This document shows positions 15,301-24,658 of a DNA stretch of 64,000 bases, piece after piece. The notes beneath the pieces are model-generated. The model worked only from the letters and a program-made list of their open reading frames with translations, was not told the origin of the DNA and made no database searches. Every line of letters begins with the position of its first letter. The first letter of the stretch is position 1. Both the position numbers and the translations under genes were made by a program. This DNA comes from Vescimonas fastidiosa (GTDB lineage Bacteria > Bacillota > Clostridia > Oscillospirales > Oscillospiraceae): positions 310,001 through 374,000 of the forward strand of contig NZ_AP023415.1 in NCBI RefSeq assembly GCF_018326305.1, in the 5' to 3' direction.

Positions 15301-18180
15301 ATGGAAGTGAAATGCAGACTCAACGGTGAGAATATTATTCTGCGCGGCGAGCCTACGGACCGCCTGCGGGATGTGCTGTACCACACCGGGTGCTACTCCG
15401 TCCGCGACAGCGATGACGCCGAGGGCTTTGCCGGGTCCGACACCGTTATTTTTAACGGTCAACTGAAATATTCCAATTTTATCCTGCTCTATCAGGCAGA
15501 GGGCGCCGATATTAAAACGGCGGAGTCTCTGCTGGTGAAGGGCGAGCTGAACTATGTGCAAAAGGCCATGGTGGCTGCGGGCATCGTACAGAGCGCCTAT
15601 AATGCCCCGGCGGCGGCGCTGATCCTCACCTGGCTGCTGGAAAAGCATCCCAATCCCACCCGGGAGCAAATTAAAGATGTGCTCACCGGTATTTTCATCC
15701 GCGATGCGGGCTACGAGCACTACTATCTGGCTGTGAAGCTGGCCTGCGAGCTGCGGGATCAGGGCGAGTTTAAGACGGAGATCGCCCCGTCCTTCCGTCC
15801 GCAGCTGGACATCATCGGTAAGCCTGCCGGAAAGATCGACGGTGCGGCTTTGGTTTCCGGTGAGCCTGTATTTGTGGAGGATAAGGTTCCGGCCAATGCC
15901 TGGTGCCTCCATGTGCTGCGCAGCCCCTTTGCCAGCGCCTATATTAAGTCCATCGATACCAGCGAGGCGGAGAAGCTGGACGGTGTGGCCGCCATCATTA
16001 CGGCGGAAAACTGCCCGGATGTATACTATATGCAGGCCGGACAGGGTACCCCTGAGCCGTCGCCCCATGACCGCCGCCTGTTTAACCGGAAGGTCCGCCA
16101 TGTGGGCGACCGTGTGGCGGGCATTGTGGCCCGCACACCGGAAATTGCCGATAAGGCCGCGTCTCTTATCAAGGTGGAATACGAGCCTACGGAGGCGGTG
16201 TTCACCGTGGAGGAGGCTATGGCCCCGGGTGCGCCCCTGGTCCACAACGGCCCCGTGCAGTATAACGCCGGAGCCCCCGATGACCTGGAGGCATACAATA
16301 AGCTCCAGGGCGATCCTCGGGAGGGAAAAGTGGTTTATCAGTTCCCCCTGCACGCAGACATTCATAAGAACATCGCCGCGTCCAATAAGGGCGGCATCGG
16401 CGATATGGAGAAGGGCTTTGCCGAGGCGGATGCCATTGTGGAGCGGACCTACCAGACCAGCCAGATTCAGCACACACCCCTGGAGCCCCATGTGTGCTAT
16501 GCCCATGTGGAGAGCGGCCGACTGGTGCTGAACTGCGCCACCCAGGTGCCCTACCATGTGCGCCGCATTGTCAGCTGGGTTTGCGGCATTCCCGAGAATA
16601 AGATCCATGTTATCAAGGAGCGTGTTGGCGGAGGCTATGGCTCTAAGCAGGACATTTTGGTGGAGGAGCTTACCGGCTACGCCGCCTGGATCACCAAGAA
16701 GCCCGTGTATTACCGCAATACCCGGGCCGAGGAGTTCTACGCCAACTCTACCCGCCACCCCATGCGGGTCCATGTGAAGATGGGCGGCAAGAAGGACGGC
16801 ACCATCACGGCCCTGTTTATGGAGGTTTGTGCCAATACCGGCCCCTACGGCAACCACTGCCTGACGGTGCCTATGAATAGCTGCTCCAAGACTATGCCCC
16901 TGTTTAAGGTGGACAATATGGCCTACGACCTGAAGGTATACTATACCAACACACCTCCCGCCGGTGCCTATCAGGGCTATGGCACGCCCAAGGGCACTTA
17001 CGGCATCATGATGGCCATGGCGGAGCTGGCTGATAAGCTGGGCGTCGACTACCGTACCATGGTGGAGAAAAACCATGTGGAAGAGGGCTATATGCTGGAG
17101 ATCCTCAAGGGATTGGGCGAGGGCCGCGAGGGAGCAGTGGTTCCTGTGGGCTCCTGCGGCCTGGATGAGGCCATTGAGCGGGGCTGCGACATGATCGACT
17201 GGGGTAAGAAGGAAGTGTCTGATGATCCTGACTGGAAAATCGGCAAGGGCTTTGCCATGATTATGCAGGGCTCTGGCCTCCCGGGACTGGATCATGCTGA
17301 GGCTATTGCCAAGCTGGAGACCGACGGCACCGTCATCCTCAATAGCGGCGGCGCTGACTTGGGCACGGGCCTGGATACCATCTCTGCCAAGATCGTTGCG
17401 GAGGTGCTGAAGCTGCCCATGGACCGCATCACTGTGGTTTCCGGCGACACGGACTCCTGCGCCTTTGATACCGGCGCCTATGCCTCCTCCGGCACCTTCT
17501 TCAGCGGCAACGCATCTCTGGTGGCCACCACGAAGCTCAAGGAGCTGATTTTGAAGGAGGCCGCCCTGCAAATGGAGGAGAAGGTGGAGAACCTGGATGT
17601 CCGGGCCCCCGGCGAGGTGTATTCCAGGGCTTCCGGCGCCACCCTTTCTTACTACGACCTGGTGCATACCGCCACCAGCGGCACGGGCCGCGGACAAATG
17701 GTTGCCCACGGCAGCTTTGTCACCAACGCCTCCTCCGTACCCTACGGCGCACACTTTGCACAGGTGGCGGTGAATGTAAAGACCGGCGAAATTAAGGTGC
17801 AGAAGTTCTATGCCCTGCAGGATGCCGGCACGCCTATCAATCCGGAGATTGCCCTGTGCCAGATGTATGGCGCGGTGATGAAGTCCATCGGTCATTCGCT
17901 GTACGAGGACATGAAGCTGGATAAGAACGGCAAGTGCATCAACGCCAATCTCACCGACTATGGTGCGCCCATGATCGATGAGGCTCCGGAGGATTTCAAG
18001 TCCGTTCTCATTGATGTGGATGATAAGTTCGGCCCCTATGGCGCCAAGTCCATTTCCGAGATTGCCTGCAACGGCGCGGCGCCTGCCATCGGCATCGCCA
18101 TTCACGATGCCTGCGGCGTGTGGCTGCGCAGCTGGCCTATGACCCCGGAGAAAATCCTGAAGGCTTTGGGTAAGATCTGA
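15301..18180 (+). CDS. xdhD: XdhD-type molybdenum hydroxylase with cysteine-less ferredoxin domain
   Basis: 959-residue fusion. The first 165 or so residues align in order with a 2Fe-2S subunit, but every cluster cysteine is gone: the first site reads SVRDSDDAEGFAGSD and the second QSAYNAP...IRDAG. The rest is a complete molybdenum-binding subunit with VGGGYGSKQD, GAYQGYGTPKG, GGADLGTGLDT, GAYASSGTFFSGN and GAKSISEIACNG, which keeps the catalytic Glu. The size and the SDD..GFAGSD signature match the XdhD proteins (E. coli, about 956 residues). It is the last gene of the operon. Since it cannot hold its own clusters, it presumably takes or gives electrons through another subunit; its reaction is not known. 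Confidence 0.88.
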   Translation: MEVKCRLNGENIILRGEPTDRLRDVLYHTGCYSVRDSDDAEGFAGSDTVIFNGQLKYSNFILLYQAEGADIKTAESLLVKGELNYVQKAMVAAGIVQSAYNAPAAALILTWLLEKHPNPTREQIKDVLTGIFIRDAGYEHYYLAVKLACELRDQGEFKTEIAPSFRPQLDIIGKPAGKIDGAALVSGEPVFVEDKVPANAWCLHVLRSPFASAYIKSIDTSEAEKLDGVAAIITAENCPDVYYMQAGQGTPEPSPHDRRLFNRKVRHVGDRVAGIVARTPEIADKAASLIKVEYEPTEAVFTVEEAMAPGAPLVHNGPVQYNAGAPDDLEAYNKLQGDPREGKVVYQFPLHADIHKNIAASNKGGIGDMEKGFAEADAIVERTYQTSQIQHTPLEPHVCYAHVESGRLVLNCATQVPYHVRRIVSWVCGIPENKIHVIKERVGGGYGSKQDILVEELTGYAAWITKKPVYYRNTRAEEFYANSTRHPMRVHVKMGGKKDGTITALFMEVCANTGPYGNHCLTVPMNSCSKTMPLFKVDNMAYDLKVYYTNTPPAGAYQGYGTPKGTYGIMMAMAELADKLGVDYRTMVEKNHVEEGYMLEILKGLGEGREGAVVPVGSCGLDEAIERGCDMIDWGKKEVSDDPDWKIGKGFAMIMQGSGLPGLDHAEAIAKLETDGTVILNSGGADLGTGLDTISAKIVAEVLKLPMDRITVVSGDTDSCAFDTGAYASSGTFFSGNASLVATTKLKELILKEAALQMEEKVENLDVRAPGEVYSRASGATLSYYDLVHTATSGTGRGQMVAHGSFVTNASSVPYGAHFAQVAVNVKTGEIKVQKFYALQDAGTPINPEIALCQMYGAVMKSIGHSLYEDMKLDKNGKCINANLTDYGAPMIDEAPEDFKSVLIDVDDKFGPYGAKSISEIACNGAAPAIGIAIHDACGVWLRSWPMTPEKILKALGKI

Positions 18181-18253
18181 TTTTAGGGAAAAGCGCAGTA
18201 ATAGTGCCCCCTAAAAGCTAAAAAAGTGCAGCGAAAACCATTCCAAGCTACCA

Positions 18254-18294
18254 AAAGGGCTTGCCGTCTGTTTTGCACAGACGGCAAGCCCTTT
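18254..18294. terminator. Bidirectional terminator after xdhD / degV
   Basis: A 17-base perfect stem (arms 18254-18270 and 18278-18294) with a short loop lies between the convergent xdhD and degV genes, with a T-rich run on the plus side shortly after. Nothing else is visible in 18181-18393. Confidence 0.85.
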
Positions 18295-18393
18295 CACTTC
18301 TTTTTTCACAATGTTATCGTGGATATACAGTACTATACGCCGCCCTTTGGAGCTTGCCCGGAGTTTGGGACTGACCCGGCTCTTGTCCGGCTT

Positions 18394-19227
18394 TCAAGAC
18401 TCAAAGCCCAGCATAATCCCGCCGCGCTCGGCATAATAGCTGCACAGGCCCCGCAGCGGATAGCTCTTTACCTCTACTCCCGGGAAGCGGTGCTGAATCT
18501 CGACGCAAAGCTCCAGTGCAAGGGCTGGATTCTGACAATGTCCGATCCGAACGCTCCCGCCCTTGCAGCCAAGCCGTTCCATCTCGTGCAGCATGAATTC
18601 CTGGGTTTTCCGCTGCCCCCGGCATTTCCCCAGCATCTCAAGGGTACCTTCAGAGCTGGCCTGCCCAACGGCACGGATACCCAAAACGCCGGCCATGGTG
18701 GCTGCCAGCTTGTTAACCCGCCCATTCTGCGCAAGGTTGTGCATGGATTCCAGGGCAAAGAGCAGATGAGTGCGCTCGCGATATGCTTGGATGTCCCTGC
18801 ACACATCGTCGAAGTCGGCTCCGGCGCACATCGCAGACTGCGCTTTTTCTATGAGAAGTGCGATCTCCGGCCCGGCCGACAGGGAATCCACAACACAAAT
18901 ACGGCGTGATGGATCGAGCTCCTCACAGTGCTTCTTTGCGGCACAGGCCGTGCTATAGCTGCCGGAAAGACTGCTGGTGATGGTGAAGGCGATCACATCG
19001 CCGCTGTCACCAAAGGCCTCTGTCCAGTCAGCAATATTCGGGCATGCACTGTAAGACCGTCCCTTAGTGCTGCGCAGTACAGTGACCATCTCGTTCACAT
19101 CCAGAAAATCGTCATCACGAAATTCCTCCGTGTCTGTGCGAATAGTAAGCGGAACACTGACGAAGTCTGCTCCGTCCAGCGTGAGAATGTCGCAGCTGGA
19201 GTCTGCGACGATACGAAACTGATTCAT
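18394..19227 (-). CDS. DegV family fatty-acid-binding protein
   Basis: 277-residue EDD-fold protein. DegV proteins bind fatty acids and some serve as FakB subunits that present them to the kinase FakA. Seen here: RIVADSSCDI at the N terminus, the loop FTITSSLSGSYSTA that contacts the carboxylate, VVDSLSAGPE, and a domain ending with GPRGLCSYYAERGGIMLGF-like (here YPLRGLCSYYAERGGIMLGF). The frame is open to 19272, but ATG 19227 is preceded by CGGAGG. It is monocistronic between convergent and divergent genes. No fakA is in view. Confidence 0.92.
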   Translation of the reverse strand: MNQFRIVADSSCDILTLDGADFVSVPLTIRTDTEEFRDDDFLDVNEMVTVLRSTKGRSYSACPNIADWTEAFGDSGDVIAFTITSSLSGSYSTACAAKKHCEELDPSRRICVVDSLSAGPEIALLIEKAQSAMCAGADFDDVCRDIQAYRERTHLLFALESMHNLAQNGRVNKLAATMAGVLGIRAVGQASSEGTLEMLGKCRGQRKTQEFMLHEMERLGCKGGSVRIGHCQNPALALELCVEIQHRFPGVEVKSYPLRGLCSYYAERGGIMLGFES

Positions 19228-19352
19228 GGCGTGGCCTCCGAATAGCAAGAAGTATTTCACCCGATTTTGCAAATCGACACAGGCATTCTACCAGGTTTTT
19301 ATCATTCCGTCAACAGCTTTTGAAAAACCTTTAAAAGAATTTCATAAAACTG

Positions 19353-19381
19353 TTGAAAGGGCAACGGGAGCTGTGTATAAT
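19353..19381 (+). promoter_or_regulatory. Sigma-A promoter of the DUF1836 gene
   Basis: -35 TTGAAA and -10 TATAAT with 17-base spacing. It overlaps an upstream in-frame ATG (19388), which shows that translation must begin later, at 19409. Confidence 0.85.
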
Positions 19382-19408
19382 AACTGCATGGAAAAGGAAG
19401 TGAAGACT

Positions 19409-19927
19409 ATGATAGAGGATATTAATGGTTTCCGTCTGCCGCGGTATACACAGATACCGGATGTCGGACTTTATCTGGAGCAGGTGGTGCGCTATGTCAA
19501 CGCCCATCTTGCGCCGCTGGGAGAGCCGGAGCTGACAAGCTCCATGGTGAGCAATTATGTGAAGCAGGGCCTGATACCCTCTCCCGTAAAAAAGTCATAC
19601 ACAGCGGAGCACCTCGCGCGGCTTCTGTTCATAGCCGTAGTCAAACCCGTTGTTCCGCTGGAGGGGCTTCGCTTGATGTTCGGTATACAGGAGGACAATT
19701 ATCCTCTTCAAACCGCCTATGACTATTTCTGCGATGAATTTGAGAATATGCTCGGTGCCGCGTTCGGTATATCCCCTGCAAGAGATGGGATTGGCAAGAC
19801 ACAGTCCGACGCAAAGGATCTTCTTCGCAATACGATCCTGGCCACCGTCAATAAGGTCTATCTGGATCGATACCTGGAGGATTATCAAAAGCGACGGGAG
19901 ATAAGGAATGCACGCAGTATCTGCTGA
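19409..19927 (+). CDS. DUF1836 family protein, MerR-like HTH
   Basis: 172-residue protein of the DUF1836 family, small predicted regulators in Firmicutes. It contains LPRYTQIPDVGLYLEQVVRYVNAHL, then a winged-helix-like SSMVSNYVKQGLIPSPVKKSYTAEHLARLLFI, which is the conserved core of the family. I choose ATG 19409 because it has AAGGAAG upstream and because the promoter lies across the longer candidate starts. Its targets are not evident. A very strong terminator closes the gene. Confidence 0.85.
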   Translation: MIEDINGFRLPRYTQIPDVGLYLEQVVRYVNAHLAPLGEPELTSSMVSNYVKQGLIPSPVKKSYTAEHLARLLFIAVVKPVVPLEGLRLMFGIQEDNYPLQTAYDYFCDEFENMLGAAFGISPARDGIGKTQSDAKDLLRNTILATVNKVYLDRYLEDYQKRREIRNARSIC

Positions 19928-19982
19928 ATTGGTGCAACGATTGAACCGTAATTGAATAAAAATCCCTTTACAGACACTGAGC

Positions 19983-20041
19983 AGCGCCCCATTTGTCAGA
20001 CAAGTATGGAAAAATACTTGTCTGACAAATGGGGCGCTTTT
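19983..20041 (+). terminator. Terminator with 25-bp perfect stem
   Basis: Arms 19983-20007 and 20014-20038 pair perfectly around a six-base loop (GGAAAA) and are followed by TTTTG. Stems this long are unusual for a simple terminator. Confidence 0.85.
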
Positions 20042-20328
20042 GTATGTCATAGGGAGGACCTATCGTGGTCGAGCCATAATTGATCCGCGGAGGCCGGGAA
20101 GAAAATGATCCACGCCCAATAAACAGCTATCCTTTAAGTGTGTTGAAAACTGGAGAGGAAACAAGCCGAATAATTAGGAGTGGGCTAATACTTGTGGTAA
20201 AAGATTCTGCGGAAAAAGGCGGGACCGCATATGCGATCGGAAAAGGATTCTCAACGATCATTTGACAGTATTGGCCAACTGCGTGAGAGCGAAAGATTTA
20301 TGACCGGTAATGGTCGGACAGGGGGGAT
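20042..20328. other. Non-coding stretch, nothing recognised
   Basis: About 290 bases between the DUF1836 terminator and the end of the TetR gene. Short open frames exist, but none has a ribosome site together with family features. No RNA motif was recognised. Confidence 0.5.
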
Positions 20329-20949
20329 TTACTCCTCCTCGGCTTTTGACAATCCTGACCGCAGAAGGATGCGCAGAGTTTGGCGTATCTTTTCCATCTG
20401 CTCTGGTCCGGCGTCGTTTTCTGCCAGAACCTTCAAGCCGATGAAATTGCCGATACCCATGTTGATGAAGGACCAAAGCATAGGGTCCATTCCTTCGGGC
20501 AGGGCGCGGCTTTTGGTCAGTGCAGGCACATATCGCTGGGCGTACTGGTAGTAATATTGCAGGAAAAGATCCCGGTCAATGTACAGGGACTCGAAGATCA
20601 AGTTATAGCAGGCGGGATTTTTATAGGCAAAGCCAATGAACTCCATAATGTACTCCACCTGGCGCTCAATGAGATCTCCGGTGATCTTTCCGGCCCGGGA
20701 ATCCAGATAGTTCTGAAGGCGGAGGGCAAAGCTTTGCATAATATAGACATATATTTGATACTTACTGCGGAAATAAATGTAAAACGCCCCCACGGACAGT
20801 CCGGCGCTTTGGGCGATATCCTTGATGGTGGTGCTGCGATACCCTTGCTGACTGAAAAGCTCCTCAGCGGCCTTGACCAATCGATCAAAACTGCGGCGGC
20901 CTTCTTCACTTTCTGGGATAACTACTACCAAGTCCAGCTTGCTGTTCAT
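20329..20949 (-). CDS. TetR family transcriptional regulator
   Basis: 206-residue repressor with an N-terminal TetR HTH (about residues 18-65: LVKAAEELFSQQGYRSTTIKDIAQSAGLSVGAFYIYFRSKYQIYVYI, the last part being the recognition helix) and an all-helical ligand domain. It lies divergent to the Liv transporter operon with a 277-base AT-rich gap, so it probably controls that operon and itself. Start ATG 20949 has AAAGGAG upstream. The ligand could be the transported compound or its CoA ester. Confidence 0.9.
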   Translation of the reverse strand: MNSKLDLVVVIPESEEGRRSFDRLVKAAEELFSQQGYRSTTIKDIAQSAGLSVGAFYIYFRSKYQIYVYIMQSFALRLQNYLDSRAGKITGDLIERQVEYIMEFIGFAYKNPACYNLIFESLYIDRDLFLQYYYQYAQRYVPALTKSRALPEGMDPMLWSFINMGIGNFIGLKVLAENDAGPEQMEKIRQTLRILLRSGLSKAEEE

Positions 20950-20983
20950 CGGCTATGCTCCTTTTCTGTGTAAAGCTGTGTAT

Positions 20984-21012
20984 AGGATAGCGTGTTTTGA
21001 GGCTGTTGTCAA
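20984..21012 (-). promoter_or_regulatory. Promoter of the TetR gene
   Basis: Minus strand -35 TTGACA and -10 TATCCT with 17-base spacing. Confidence 0.75.
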
Positions 21013-21139
21013 CAAAATAACCTAAAAAACAAGCAAAATACATAAACTCCAATTCACTTGAATTATTTGTCATATTATGCAATTACTTAACAAAAATTTG
21101 TGCAAAAATTAAAAAAATCACAATGTCATTAAATTGATG

Positions 21140-21175
21140 TTGACAAAAGCGCTATATACAATATATTATAAAGCC
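21140..21175 (+). promoter_or_regulatory. Promoter of the liv operon
   Basis: -35 TTGACA followed by an AT-rich run with overlapping -10 candidates (TATATT at 16 bases, TATTAT at 18). The region between is rich in TATA-type dyads that could serve as the operator of the divergent TetR protein; that operator is inferred only. Confidence 0.65.
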
Positions 21176-21226
21176 ACAACAGGTGAATTATGATTCACCA
21201 CATGAAGAAAAAGGAGGGGCGCACTC

Positions 21227-22162
21227 ATGTTTGCCGCATTTTTGTCTACGGTTTGCGGATCGCTGCTGAGTATCTGCGTGACGGCGCTGTCGGCGTTCTC
21301 TGTAACCATCATTTTTCGGACATCCACCACGGCCAATTTTGCCCAGGGATCTATCGCAGCCTTTGGCTGCTATGTGGTGGCAGAATGTCTGAACCGGTGG
21401 GGGGTCCCGGTTTACCTGGGCGTGCTGCCCGGCATGATCGTGGGTGTCGTTATCGGCCTTTTTATCGACCTGATGGTGTTCCGCAAGGGACGCCATGTGG
21501 GAGAGCTGGGAAAACAGATTATCACCATGGGATTTGTGTCCCTGTTCTACGGCGGCATTCCGCTGGTGTTCGGCAATCCTGAGTTCATTCCCTTTGAATC
21601 CTTTTATAATACCACCAAGGCCGGTGTGGAGTCTAATGTGGTGCTTCGTGTCTTTGGCGGGGAGATCGTGCTGACAAAACATGCGCTGATCTGTGCCGCT
21701 ATTACCGCCGTGGTGCTGGCAGCCCTGTTCCTACTGCTGAAATACAGCAAGTGGGGCCTGGGTGTTCGCTGCACAGCCTCCAGTGAGTTTACCGCCGAGC
21801 TTATGGGGATCAATACCCATGTCATCACGGCCATCTCCTGGGCACTGGCCTGTGCGTTAGGCGTGCTGGCCGCCGTGATGTATGCCGGCGGCGGCGCCAT
21901 GATCAGCACCTCTTTTATGGGTACCATCCAGGTCAACGCATTCCTTGCCTGCATTCTGGGGGTATTTGCCACCTTCTACGGCCCCATTGTAGGAGCGGTT
22001 CTGATCCCGGTTCTGTCCAACTGTGTGGGCTTTTTGGCGAATTTCCCTGCCTTTTATGACATCAGCCGCTGGCAGATGGTCATTGTGTATGTCCTTCTGC
22101 TGGCCATCATCCTCCTCAAGCCCCAGGGCCTGTTTGGGAAGAAAGTGGTAAAGAAGGTGTGA
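21227..22162 (+). CDS. livH: Branched-chain-type ABC transporter permease LivH
   Basis: First membrane subunit of a Liv-type importer. The 311-residue product is hydrophobic throughout, with NFAQGSIAAFGCYVV near residue 36 and the conserved cytoplasmic coupling region LGVRCTASSEFTAELMGIN, then GGGAMISTSFMGT and LGVFATFYGPIVGAVLIP. ATG 21227 follows AAGGAGG. Although named for leucine/isoleucine/valine, this family also moves aromatic acids, urea and short hydroxyacids. The downstream genes suggest a hydroxyacid ester or similar. Confidence 0.9.
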   Translation: MFAAFLSTVCGSLLSICVTALSAFSVTIIFRTSTTANFAQGSIAAFGCYVVAECLNRWGVPVYLGVLPGMIVGVVIGLFIDLMVFRKGRHVGELGKQIITMGFVSLFYGGIPLVFGNPEFIPFESFYNTTKAGVESNVVLRVFGGEIVLTKHALICAAITAVVLAALFLLLKYSKWGLGVRCTASSEFTAELMGINTHVITAISWALACALGVLAAVMYAGGGAMISTSFMGTIQVNAFLACILGVFATFYGPIVGAVLIPVLSNCVGFLANFPAFYDISRWQMVIVYVLLLAIILLKPQGLFGKKVVKKV

Positions 22163-22164
22163 TT

Positions 22165-23265
22165 ATGACGGACTTGAATGTTAAAAAGGAATATCTGAAT
22201 CTGATTTACGCCGATTGCGGCAAGGTGAGCGCTGGAGAAAAGATAAAGAAGCTGTTGGCAGTTCCCGGGACCCAATATTTGATCTTTGGGGTGATATTGG
22301 GCGTTTTTCCGTTGCTGGCGCAGCTGGGCGTTCTGACCAGCTCCTTCGTCTTTGCCGTGGGAAACACCATGATTTATGCCATTATGGCCATTGGCTTCTG
22401 CCTGCTCATGGGCTACTCCGGTCTGGCTTCCCTGGGTACGGCAGGTTTTGTAGGGATCGGCGCATACATTGCCTACTATTTCATGCAGGTATACGGAGCA
22501 CCTTTCGGCATCGCCTTTATCGTTACGGTGATGATAAGTCTGTTCAGCGGCGTGCTGGTAGGCTTTATCTCCCTGCGGATCGAGGGAATTTATCTGGCAA
22601 TCCTGACGCTGGGTCTCTCGGAAATTCTGCGCAACACCTTCATTTCTCTGAAATCCTCTATCAAGCTGGATATGTCCAAGGTGCGGCTCTTCGGTGTAAA
22701 GATCGGAGAGGAGCAGGTGTATCTGCTGATCCTGGCGCTGTTTGTCCTGCTGCTGTTCATTACCTCCAACCTTATCCGCAGCCCTATCGGCCGGGCTCTG
22801 CTGTCGGTGAAAAACAGCACCTCCGCCGCCCAAGCCATGGGTATTAATCTGATGAAGTACCGTGTGCTGGCCTTCGTGATCTCCACGGTGTATGCCGCTA
22901 TTGCGGGACTTATGTACATGATGCTCCTGCGGAACATGACTACCTCTACCTCCACGCTGCTGAGCATGGCAACCTCCCTGAACATTTTAGGCGCTGTGGT
23001 CATCGGCGGAGCCAAGTCTCTATGGGGCACCACTTTCGGGGTGTTCATCATCTACGGACTGCAGTCAACGCTCCTGAGCAAGATTCCCTTCTTCGTGGAG
23101 AACCCGGCGTTCATCACCATGATTACGGGTCTGCTTATCATCCTCATCGTAATGTTCTTTCCCGGCGGCATAGCTCAGATGATGGGGAACCTTATGCAAA
23201 AGAGAAAAACAGCAAAATTCGCTGCCAATACGCAAAGGAGGGTGGACGGTTATGGCCAGAACTGA
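22165..23265 (+). CDS. livM: Branched-chain-type ABC transporter permease LivM
   Basis: Second membrane subunit, 366 residues, with LLMGYSGLASLGTAGFVGIGAYIAYY near residue 73, the coupling helix GRALLSVKNSTSAAQAMGINLMKYR and GGAKSLWGTTFGV. About 45 soluble residues precede the first membrane span. ATG 22165 is preferred. A GTG at 22159 that overlaps the livH stop would add two residues. It is co-transcribed with livH. Confidence 0.9.
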   Translation: MTDLNVKKEYLNLIYADCGKVSAGEKIKKLLAVPGTQYLIFGVILGVFPLLAQLGVLTSSFVFAVGNTMIYAIMAIGFCLLMGYSGLASLGTAGFVGIGAYIAYYFMQVYGAPFGIAFIVTVMISLFSGVLVGFISLRIEGIYLAILTLGLSEILRNTFISLKSSIKLDMSKVRLFGVKIGEEQVYLLILALFVLLLFITSNLIRSPIGRALLSVKNSTSAAQAMGINLMKYRVLAFVISTVYAAIAGLMYMMLLRNMTTSTSTLLSMATSLNILGAVVIGGAKSLWGTTFGVFIIYGLQSTLLSKIPFFVENPAFITMITGLLIILIVMFFPGGIAQMMGNLMQKRKTAKFAANTQRRVDGYGQN

Positions 23266-24658
23266 CAGAGCGTACAGAAAAATGATGCGCAGAAAAACTA
23301 TGCTCTGCGCCGAAAAGGACTACAGGGACATTCTCCTGCGGGACTGTCAGGAGCAGGCCCGGAAAAAAACGGACGCTTACCGCACACAGCTTATGCGGGA
23401 GCTGTATACCGCGCATCCCGATTGGATTCCGGCGGAGGAGGCCGGCAAGATCGTGTTCGACAGCCGCATGGCGCAATTCGATGCCGACATGGCATTTGTT
23501 CGGAAGCAGGCCTCCACCCGGGCGGCTAAGGCTATCTCGAAGGATCCTGCCTGTGCAGAGCGAGAGGAGGAGAAGCTGCAGCAGCTGCAAAAGGAGCATG
23601 AGGAGCTTCGGAATCAGTACAGCTGCCGATTACAGCGGGAGATCAGTGCCCAGTTGACGGATATGCCCGGTGACGGGGCAGAGCGGGAAGCGGCTGTTTC
23701 CGATATTGAGCGGAAGGTAGATGCATTTCGGGCAGAGCAGGAGAAGGCGGCACAGAAGCAGATGGAAACGATCCGGCAAGCGGAGGATAGCAAGATCCAA
23801 AAGCTCTCAGACGCCTTGGGAAAACTGCAGCTCACTCCGGCTGACAGACCGGGGCTGCCGGAGGGCGTGGTGCTGCGAGTGCAGGATCTGTGTATGTATT
23901 TCGGTGGTGTCCACGCTGTAGACGGCCTTTCCTTTGATGTGAAAAAGGGTGAAATTTTCGGCCTCATCGGTCCCAACGGTGCAGGTAAAACCACTGTGTT
24001 CAACTGTATCACCCAGTTTTATAAGCCTACCTCCGGCACACTGCTGTTTGAAAACAAGGCAGGCGAGGTCATCTCCTTGCCGGAGGAAAAGGTACACGAT
24101 GTGGTACTGCAGGGTATCGTCCGCACCTTTCAAAATGTGGAGGTGATTCGGGAGGTCTCCGTACTGGATAACCTGCTTATTGCGGGGCATCGGCAGTTTA
24201 CGGCGGGGATTTTGTCTCAGGCTCTACACCTGCCGACGCTGAAGAAGCAGGAGCGCATTATAAGGGAGAAGGCCCTCCGTGTGCTGGAATTCATGGGCCT
24301 TACGGAGTACAGAGATTGGTATGCCGCAGGCCTGCCCTACGGAATCCTGAAGAAAATCGAGATCGCACGCACACTGATGTGCGACCCCCAGCTGATTATA
24401 TTGGACGAGCCTGCCGCAGGTCTGAACGACACGGAAACTTTGGAGCTGGCGGAGCTGATTCGCCGCATCCGGGATACCATGGGCTGCACCATTTTGCTGG
24501 TAGAGCATGACATGGGACTTGTGATGAACATTTGTCAGACCGTATGTGCCATTTCCTTCGGGAAGCTCCTGGCAATCGGGACGCCGGAGGAGATTCAGAA
24601 GGATCCGCAGGTACAGAAAGCGTATTTGGGTGAGAGCGATGAGGAGGTGGAGAAGTAA
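23252..24658 (+). CDS. livG: LivG-type ATPase with a 200-residue N-terminal coiled-coil extension
   Basis: ATP-hydrolysing subunit of the Liv importer. The 468-residue product is about 210 residues longer than a normal LivG. Residues 1-205 are highly charged and helical (many E/K/R/Q, e.g. CAEREEEKLQQLQKEHEEL) and look like a coiled coil. The ATPase follows: VQDLCMYFGGVHAVDGLSF, Walker A GPNGAGKTT near 240, signature region LPYGILKKIEIAR (not LSGGQ, but LivG proteins often have the PYG.x form) near 360, Walker B LIILDEPAAGLN, then EHDMGLVM. ATG 23252 has AAAGGAGGG upstream and overlaps livM, so the extension is very likely translated. Confidence 0.88.
   Translation: MARTDRAYRKMMRRKTMLCAEKDYRDILLRDCQEQARKKTDAYRTQLMRELYTAHPDWIPAEEAGKIVFDSRMAQFDADMAFVRKQASTRAAKAISKDPACAEREEEKLQQLQKEHEELRNQYSCRLQREISAQLTDMPGDGAEREAAVSDIERKVDAFRAEQEKAAQKQMETIRQAEDSKIQKLSDALGKLQLTPADRPGLPEGVVLRVQDLCMYFGGVHAVDGLSFDVKKGEIFGLIGPNGAGKTTVFNCITQFYKPTSGTLLFENKAGEVISLPEEKVHDVVLQGIVRTFQNVEVIREVSVLDNLLIAGHRQFTAGILSQALHLPTLKKQERIIREKALRVLEFMGLTEYRDWYAAGLPYGILKKIEIARTLMCDPQLIILDEPAAGLNDTETLELAELIRRIRDTMGCTILLVEHDMGLVMNICQTVCAISFGKLLAIGTPEEIQKDPQVQKAYLGESDEEVEK

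Noticed and set aside
15250..18105. 951-codon open frame on the minus strand
   Set aside because: It lies exactly opposite xdhD, has no ribosome site or family motifs, and results from codon bias in GC-rich DNA. The same holds for 11084-13282, 36441-37742, 5664-7043 and 8361-9389.
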